From Fodinibacter sp963800505 (GTDB taxonomy: Bacteria; Actinomycetota; Actinomycetes; Actinomycetales; Dermatophilaceae): a DNA stretch of 64,000 nucleotides. Numbering within the stretch: the first letter of the stretch is position 1; each line of letters starts with the position of its first letter. The notes beneath the pieces were generated by a model. That model was not told the DNA's origin and did not search any database. It saw only the letters and a program-made list of their open reading frames with translations. A program made the position numbers and the translations under genes. Of the stretch, positions 59,449 through 64,000 are shown one piece after another. The DNA lies in assembly GCA_963800505.1 (NCBI GenBank), contig CAWDBL010000037.1:1-64000 (forward strand). The letters run 5' to 3'.

Positions 59449-60135
59449 GTGGCAGGGCAGACGGCGGCGGGGCACGAGGCCGGGGTGCGCGCGAGCCTAG
59501 CGTGGTACGAGGACGTCTTCGCCGTGCACCGGATGCCTACCAGGTCCGACGACGCCCTGTGGTGGGCGCTCGCCGAGCCTCCCCCTTGGCACTCCGCTGC
59601 CAAGACGCTGCGTAGCGAAGTCACGGCCGACCGTGTGCTGCGCGCCGTCGAGCCATTCGAGCACTGCTCCGTCGCCGACTCGTACGGCACGGTTGACCTT
59701 GCGCCTGCCGGGTTCCAGCGGCTCCTCGCGGCCGACTGGCTGCACCGCGAGGCGCCGTCCCCCACAGCCAGCCTGCCCGATGGGTGGGGCGTCGTCACTG
59801 AGCTTGGCGGGCTGGCGAGGTGGAACGAGCGACACAACTACACCGGCGTGCTCCTTCCGGCATTCCTCGAGCACCCGCGCTTCACGGTCCTTGTCCGGCA
59901 CGCGAGCGAGGACCCGGTTGGCGGCGCCGTGCTGCACCAGGCAGGCGCCACGGTGGAGCTCTCCAACGCCTGGGCCGCCGGAGGCGGGGACGAGGACGTC
60001 GCCGCCATGGTCGCGTGCGCGGCCGTCCTCCACCCCGGCCGACCCCTTGTCGGCTACGCGCACGGGTACGAGTTGGGCCGGTGGCTCGCGGCGGGCTTCC
60101 GCGCCACCGGAACGCACGTCCTGTGGGTGCGCTGA
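59449..60135 (+). CDS. Hypothetical protein with GNAT-like C-terminal half
   Basis: A 228-residue protein. Residues 100-228 (LARWNERHNYTGVLLPAFLE, DPVGGAVLHQAGATVELSNA, CAAVLHPGRPLVGYAHGYEL and the terminal GFRATGTHVLWV) look like an acetyltransferase-fold domain. The front half has a Trp-rich segment (DDALWWALAEPPPWHSAA). Start GTG 49 bases into a longer frame at 59449; its GGAGG is almost adjacent, so a nearby downstream start is possible. Confidence 0.55.
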   Translation: MAGQTAAGHEAGVRASLAWYEDVFAVHRMPTRSDDALWWALAEPPPWHSAAKTLRSEVTADRVLRAVEPFEHCSVADSYGTVDLAPAGFQRLLAADWLHREAPSPTASLPDGWGVVTELGGLARWNERHNYTGVLLPAFLEHPRFTVLVRHASEDPVGGAVLHQAGATVELSNAWAAGGGDEDVAAMVACAAVLHPGRPLVGYAHGYELGRWLAAGFRATGTHVLWVR

Positions 60136-60561
60136 GATGGCCCGCCCCTGCGGGAGGGGCGCGGGTGCAGGGCGGACGCCCGAATGGATCGACGGCTCCC
60201 GACCGTGCCCCCGCCGCCACCCCTCGCCCAGCAACGAAGCCAAGCCCATGCGTTGGAGGCTGCCAGAGGCCAACGCGCGACGACCTTCCTATGCCGCGGA
60301 TGGATCACCCGCGTGCGCGTGACTGGCGCTCTGTCCCTGTGTCGAAGTGACGGTCCAGTAGGCGCCGGTGGTCGCAGTCCCGATATCCGCAGACCGAAGT
60401 CCGCGGATCGCTTGCGAGAACGACGCTCTCGGCGGGCACCGACGCTGAGACGACATGAGACGCGGTGAGCCGCTGAACTGCACCGCCCAATTGCACCACC
60501 GGGGGAGAGGACAGCCCTTCGCCGCCCGACCGAAGGCGGCCTGACCTGCGACGATGCCGAG
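60136..60561. other. Intergenic before tRNA-Lys, nothing recognisable
   Basis: About 425 bases. No frame has both coding-like codon use and a plausible start. It separates the accessory genes from the tRNA-Lys, which could mark an integration boundary, but no direct repeat of the tRNA 3' end was found by eye. Confidence 0.45.
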
Positions 60562-60634
60562 TGGGCCCCGTGGGGCTCGAACCCACAACCTACGGATTAA
60601 AAGTCCGCAGCTCTGCCAGTTGAGCTAGAGGCCC
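60562..60634 (-). tRNA. tRNA-Lys (TTT)
   Basis: Cloverleaf on the minus strand: acceptor GGGCCTC/GGGGCCC, D arm GCTC-AACTGGCA-GAGC, anticodon stem GCGGA/TCCGT around CTTTTAA (anticodon TTT), T arm GTGGG-TTCGAGC-CCCAC, discriminator A, CCA not encoded. It marks the right end of the accessory stretch. Confidence 0.97.
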
Positions 60635-61083
60635 GGGTGAGGACAGTGGTCGGGCGGCCTGCGGTCGGCAGGCCGGGGTGCCGCCCTCACGAGCACCGAG
60701 GTTACCGTGGGCGGCTCGTCGACTTGTCGCCCACCAGGACAGGCTCCGGTGATGTGGCGGCGACAGGTCCCGCTTTCACCGTCGGTGGAGCTGAGAACGG
60801 CCACCAGGCAGTGCCCCTCTCCGGCCCACTTGGACGCATTCATCAGCACATGGAAGCCGCCGCTCAGGCCCGGCTTTGCGCCCCGGTCGGAAGCGCCCGC
60901 GACAGTCGACTGGCTGACCGGATCGGGAGACTGAAACTCGACGACGGCGCAGAGGGTCATGGCCACATGCGTCGCCTCCGGCACCTCCGCGTGGCCATGG
61001 CTGGGTAGTTGACCCGGCCACGCCGCGGGAGGCAACCACGGGCGAGTGTGGTGGCGGCCGCGACGAGCTGTACTTGTGGACGG
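60635..61083. other. Intergenic between tRNA-Lys and the sulfatase, nothing recognisable
   Basis: About 450 bases. Overlapping open frames on both strands have no known motif and weak starts. It is probably the 3' flank of the sulfatase gene (minus strand) and the upstream region of tRNA-Lys. Confidence 0.45.
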
Positions 61084-63987
61084 TCACCCGGCCGCCCCGT
61101 GGGCGACGGCTGCCCGCGCGGTCGCCTCGTGCAGCGAGACCTCCGCGTCGTGCGCGTGTGGCGCGAGGTCGAAGACCACGGTGCGCACGGTGCCCGTGAA
61201 CGCGTACGGGGCGCGGTCCTCGTAGTCGAGGTCGACGACGCCGCCGTTGTCACGCGAGATGTCCATGCCGGCGTAGGTGGTGAACAGCATCGCGATGGTG
61301 TGGGGCATCTCGCCCTCGCCGATCTGATTGTCGTCGGCCCACAGGGTGACGTGGCCGCCGGTACCGGGCTTGGACTCATCCGCCTCGAACATCATCGTGA
61401 GGGTGACGTCACCGGTGGGGATCGGCTCTGTGGAGGTCTGCCGGTAGGTGTCGATTCCGAGGAACTGGTAGGTGTGGTTGAGCATGCCGTTCTCGTCGAC
61501 CCAGAGGGCGAACCCGCCGATGAAGTCGGCGAAGGCCACCAGGACGCCTTCGGCGCCACCGTCGGGCACGTGCACGTCGGCCTCGATGGCGTAGGACCGG
61601 CCGTAGATGCGCGGGATCATTGTCGTCTGGATGTTCTGTACGTCACCGGCGAAGGTGAACCGGGTCTGGGTCGGCATCGGCGGCAGGATCCCGAAGAATG
61701 CCGCGAACCCGCCGAGCAGGGGCAGGACGCGGTGGCGCTCGGCCTCGGCCCAGAAGAGCTCGACCAGCTCGGCGACCTTGTCGGGGTGGTCAGCGGCGAC
61801 GTCGTGGGCCTGTGAGAAGTCGTCGGGGAGGTGGTAGAGCTCCCAGACGTCGTCGTCCGGCTTCCACCCGCTGCCGGGTCCAAATCGGGCGAGTGTCTCG
61901 GGGGAGAAGTCCCAGGGCAGCTTGTCGAGCTTGGTGCTCGCCCACCAGCCGTCCTTGTAGATGGCACGGCTTCCGTACATCTCGAAGTACTGCACGGTGT
62001 GCCGCTCCTCGGCCGCCGGGGCGTCGAAGGTGTAGGCGAAGCTCGTGCCGTCCATCGGCTCCTGGTCGACACCGTCGACGACCGTGGGCTCGGGGAGGCC
62101 GACCGCCTCGAGGACCGTGGGCACGATGTCGATGCAGTGGGTGAACTGCGTGCGGAGGTCACCGCCGGCGGCGATCTTGCGCGGCCAGGCGATGACCATC
62201 GGGTCGCGGGTGCCGCCGAGGTGGGAGGCCATCTGCTTGCCCCAGCGGAACGGGGTGTTGTTCGCGTGGGCCCAGGCAGCGGCGAAGTGGGGGGCGGTGT
62301 GGAAGCCGCCGAGCTCGGCGATGCCGCCGTACTTGTCGATCAGGGCGAGCTGCTCCTCGGCGTCGAGCACGACACCGTTGAAGAAGGTGGTCTCGTTGAA
62401 GGACCCGGTGAGCGTGCCTTCCATCGAGGCGCCGTTGTCTCCCCAGATGTAGATGACCAGGGTGTTGTCGAGCTCGCCCATCTCCTCGATCGAGTCGAGC
62501 AGCCGGCCCACGTTCCAGTCAGCGTTCTCCGAGAACCCGGCGAACACCTCCATCTGCCGGGCGTAGAGCTTGCGCTCGGCGTCGGAGAGGTCCGCCCAGG
62601 CCGGGAAGGCGTCCGGGCGCGGCGCGAGCTCGGTTTCCGCCGGGACGATGCCGAGCGTCTTCTGCCGCTCCAGGGTCCGCTCACGGTAGACGTCCCAGCC
62701 GTCGTCGAACTGGCCCCTGTACTTGTCCGCCCACTCCTGGGCGACGTGGTGCGGCGCGTGCGTCGCCCCGGTCGAGTAGTACACGAACCACGGCTTCTCG
62801 GCATCCTGCGCGCGCACGGCGTGCAGCCACTCCACGGTCTTGTCGGTGATGTCGTCGGGGAAGTAGTAGAGCTTGCCGTCATCGCCCTCCGGGACGCCGA
62901 GGGTGGAGTTGTCCTGGGTGATGATCGGGTCGTACTGCCCCGCGGCGCCGGTCAGGAAGCCCCACCAGTGGTCGAAGCCCCAACCGGTGGGCCAGTGGTC
63001 GAACGACCCGGCGGCGCCCATGTCGCGCCCGGGTGTCATGTGCCACTTGCCGAACCCGCCGGTGATGTAGCCGTTTTCACCCAGGATGCGGGGGAGCGCG
63101 GTGCATGCCTGGGGCCTGACACCGGTGTAGCCCGGGAAGGGCCCGGGGAACTCGGCGATGCCGCCCATGCCCACCCGGTGGTGGTTGCGACCGGTCAGCA
63201 GGGCCGCGCGGGTTGGGGAGCAGACCGCGGTGACGTGGAACCGGTTGTAGGTGACGCCCTGCTGCTGCACCCGGGTGAGGTTGGGTGTGCGGATGCCGCC
63301 GCCGAAGGTGTCGGGGCCGCCGAACCCGGCGTCGTCGATGAGCACGATGAGAACGTTGGGTGCGTCGTCCGGCGCCTTGGCGCCCGCGACGATGGTCCAG
63401 TCGCCGACTGATTCGTCGATGGTGTGGCCCGCCACCCCGCTGAACCGCTTGTCGGGCAGCGGGAGCACGGAGCGATCGGGTGAGAACTTGCCCATGGCCT
63501 CGGCCAGTTTCGCCTTGAGCTCGTCGATGCTGCGCTCGTCGCTCTCGACGACGGACTTGAGCGGGGCACCGGGCAGGGCCTGCTCGACGGCCAGCCGGGC
63601 GTCGGCGGGGAACACCCCGATGATCACGGCCGTGCCGGCCTTGAGGGCCGCGCCGACCTGCTCCTGGACGGCAGCGGTCAGCTTGTTGCCGGCGAAGTGG
63701 CCGACGACGGCGCCGGCCGCGGCGCCCACCGCGACCGCCCCGAGCATCGGTGGGGCGAACATGCCGACCAGCACACCGGCACCGCCGCCCCACCCTGCCC
63801 CACGACGGCCCAGATGGTTCCCGGTGTCCATCAACCGTGGCTCGCCGTCGGCGTCCTTGCCGACCAGGATCATGCCCTGGCTGCTCAGCTCCTTGGCCTC
63901 GACCTTGCCGGCCAGGGCCCGGAACTCCGCCTCGGCGACGTCGACGTCCGGGTAGCCAGCGACGATCAACATCCGGGTGTCACTCAT
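61084..63987 (-). CDS. Arylsulfatase fused to an N-terminal DUF1269-like membrane domain
   Basis: A 967-residue fusion. Residues 1-170 resemble DUF1269/'alpha/beta plus glycine-zipper' proteins: MLIVAGYPDVDVAEAEFRAL, a Gly-rich hydrophobic stretch (GWGGGAGVLVGMFAPPMLGA, VAVGAAAGAVVGHFAGNKL) and GTAVIIGVFPADARLAVEQA. Residues 205-740 are an alkaline-phosphatase-fold sulfatase with IDDAG metal acids and VCSPTRAALLTGR, where Cys256 in C-x-P-T-R becomes formylglycine. A beta-rich C-terminal domain follows. It hydrolyses sulfate esters. ATG 63987 has GGGAGA; an upstream ATG 63999 is at the window edge. Confidence 0.92.
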   Translation of the reverse strand: MSDTRMLIVAGYPDVDVAEAEFRALAGKVEAKELSSQGMILVGKDADGEPRLMDTGNHLGRRGAGWGGGAGVLVGMFAPPMLGAVAVGAAAGAVVGHFAGNKLTAAVQEQVGAALKAGTAVIIGVFPADARLAVEQALPGAPLKSVVESDERSIDELKAKLAEAMGKFSPDRSVLPLPDKRFSGVAGHTIDESVGDWTIVAGAKAPDDAPNVLIVLIDDAGFGGPDTFGGGIRTPNLTRVQQQGVTYNRFHVTAVCSPTRAALLTGRNHHRVGMGGIAEFPGPFPGYTGVRPQACTALPRILGENGYITGGFGKWHMTPGRDMGAAGSFDHWPTGWGFDHWWGFLTGAAGQYDPIITQDNSTLGVPEGDDGKLYYFPDDITDKTVEWLHAVRAQDAEKPWFVYYSTGATHAPHHVAQEWADKYRGQFDDGWDVYRERTLERQKTLGIVPAETELAPRPDAFPAWADLSDAERKLYARQMEVFAGFSENADWNVGRLLDSIEEMGELDNTLVIYIWGDNGASMEGTLTGSFNETTFFNGVVLDAEEQLALIDKYGGIAELGGFHTAPHFAAAWAHANNTPFRWGKQMASHLGGTRDPMVIAWPRKIAAGGDLRTQFTHCIDIVPTVLEAVGLPEPTVVDGVDQEPMDGTSFAYTFDAPAAEERHTVQYFEMYGSRAIYKDGWWASTKLDKLPWDFSPETLARFGPGSGWKPDDDVWELYHLPDDFSQAHDVAADHPDKVAELVELFWAEAERHRVLPLLGGFAAFFGILPPMPTQTRFTFAGDVQNIQTTMIPRIYGRSYAIEADVHVPDGGAEGVLVAFADFIGGFALWVDENGMLNHTYQFLGIDTYRQTSTEPIPTGDVTLTMMFEADESKPGTGGHVTLWADDNQIGEGEMPHTIAMLFTTYAGMDISRDNGGVVDLDYEDRAPYAFTGTVRTVVFDLAPHAHDAEVSLHEATARAAVAHGAAG

Positions 63988-64000
63988 GAAATCTCCCATT

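Noticed and set aside
60562..60634. Prophage or integrative element attached to tRNA-Lys
   Set aside because: No integrase, excisionase or direct repeat of the tRNA 3' end was seen; kept only as a possible island boundary.
61009..63411. Plus-strand frames opposite the sulfatase gene
   Set aside because: They mirror the strong codon pattern of the sulfatase and contain no family signature.

Overview
The window reads as chromosomal DNA of a high-GC Gram-positive bacterium of the order Micrococcales, most likely the Intrasporangiaceae/Dermatophilaceae group. This is inferred from very high third-position GC, frequent GTG starts, ATGA/GTGA stop-start overlaps, and gene content typical of actinobacteria (GuaB1-type GMP reductase-like protein, DUF222-HNH protein, LigB-type ATP-dependent ligase, GOLPH3-like protein). 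Taxonomy was not tested by search.

Positions 1-19,729, left core region. It holds a GDSL-type hydrolase fragment, an enoyl-CoA hydratase, and a complete kdpFABCDE potassium locus whose kdpA carries a one-base frameshift. After a long hairpin come a frameshifted GntA-like/DUF1989 pair, a DedA protein, an ATP-dependent DNA ligase and an HpaI-like aldolase. A copper-handling locus follows: a CopZ-like chaperone, three CsoR-like operators, a DUF5134 membrane protein, two paralogous membrane proteins, a PCuAC lipoprotein and a Tat-exported DyP peroxidase.

Positions 19,791-45,200, middle core region. It contains modABC (molybdate uptake), a TauE/SafE permease, a Phe-Asp-Glu tRNA cluster and a small HTH/Clp-N pair behind twin palindromes. 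Next are a PHP/SDR/PLP-enzyme operon, GuaB1, and a DUF445 protein followed by a fourfold palindromic repeat array. A light-response module comes next: a LitR/CarH-type B12-binding MerR regulator divergent from an operon of an SDR, a CPBP protease and a DNA photolyase. The rest is an HNH protein, TerC behind a yybP-ykoY-type manganese riboswitch, a sugar mutarotase/AGE isomerase pair, a second CPBP protein, a transglutaminase, a glutaredoxin, a MarR/OhrR-type regulator and a zinc-free MDR oxidoreductase.

Positions about 45,360-60,560, accessory island. It has lower GC, many decayed or frameshifted genes, and a tRNA-Lys at its right edge. Its centre (47,497-51,575) is a tightly coupled five-gene operon: a putative RiPP precursor, a radical SAM/SPASM maturase, an LpxL/HtrB-like acyltransferase, an acyl carrier protein and a beta-ketoacyl synthase. 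I read it as a candidate lipidated-RiPP pathway and did not recognise a described example. Beside it lies an AEP primase-SF2 helicase fusion of the TOTE conflict-system type, followed by a GOLPH3-like protein, a frameshifted hydrolase, a YjbR-like protein and a MazEF-type toxin-antitoxin pair.

Positions 61,084-63,987: an unusual fusion of a glycine-rich, DUF1269-like membrane domain to a full-length arylsulfatase. The window also carries three families of intergenic near-palindromes and an apparent strand-symmetric excess of the motif (G/T)ATGCCG. Single-base indels in five genes mean either real decay or sequencing error.
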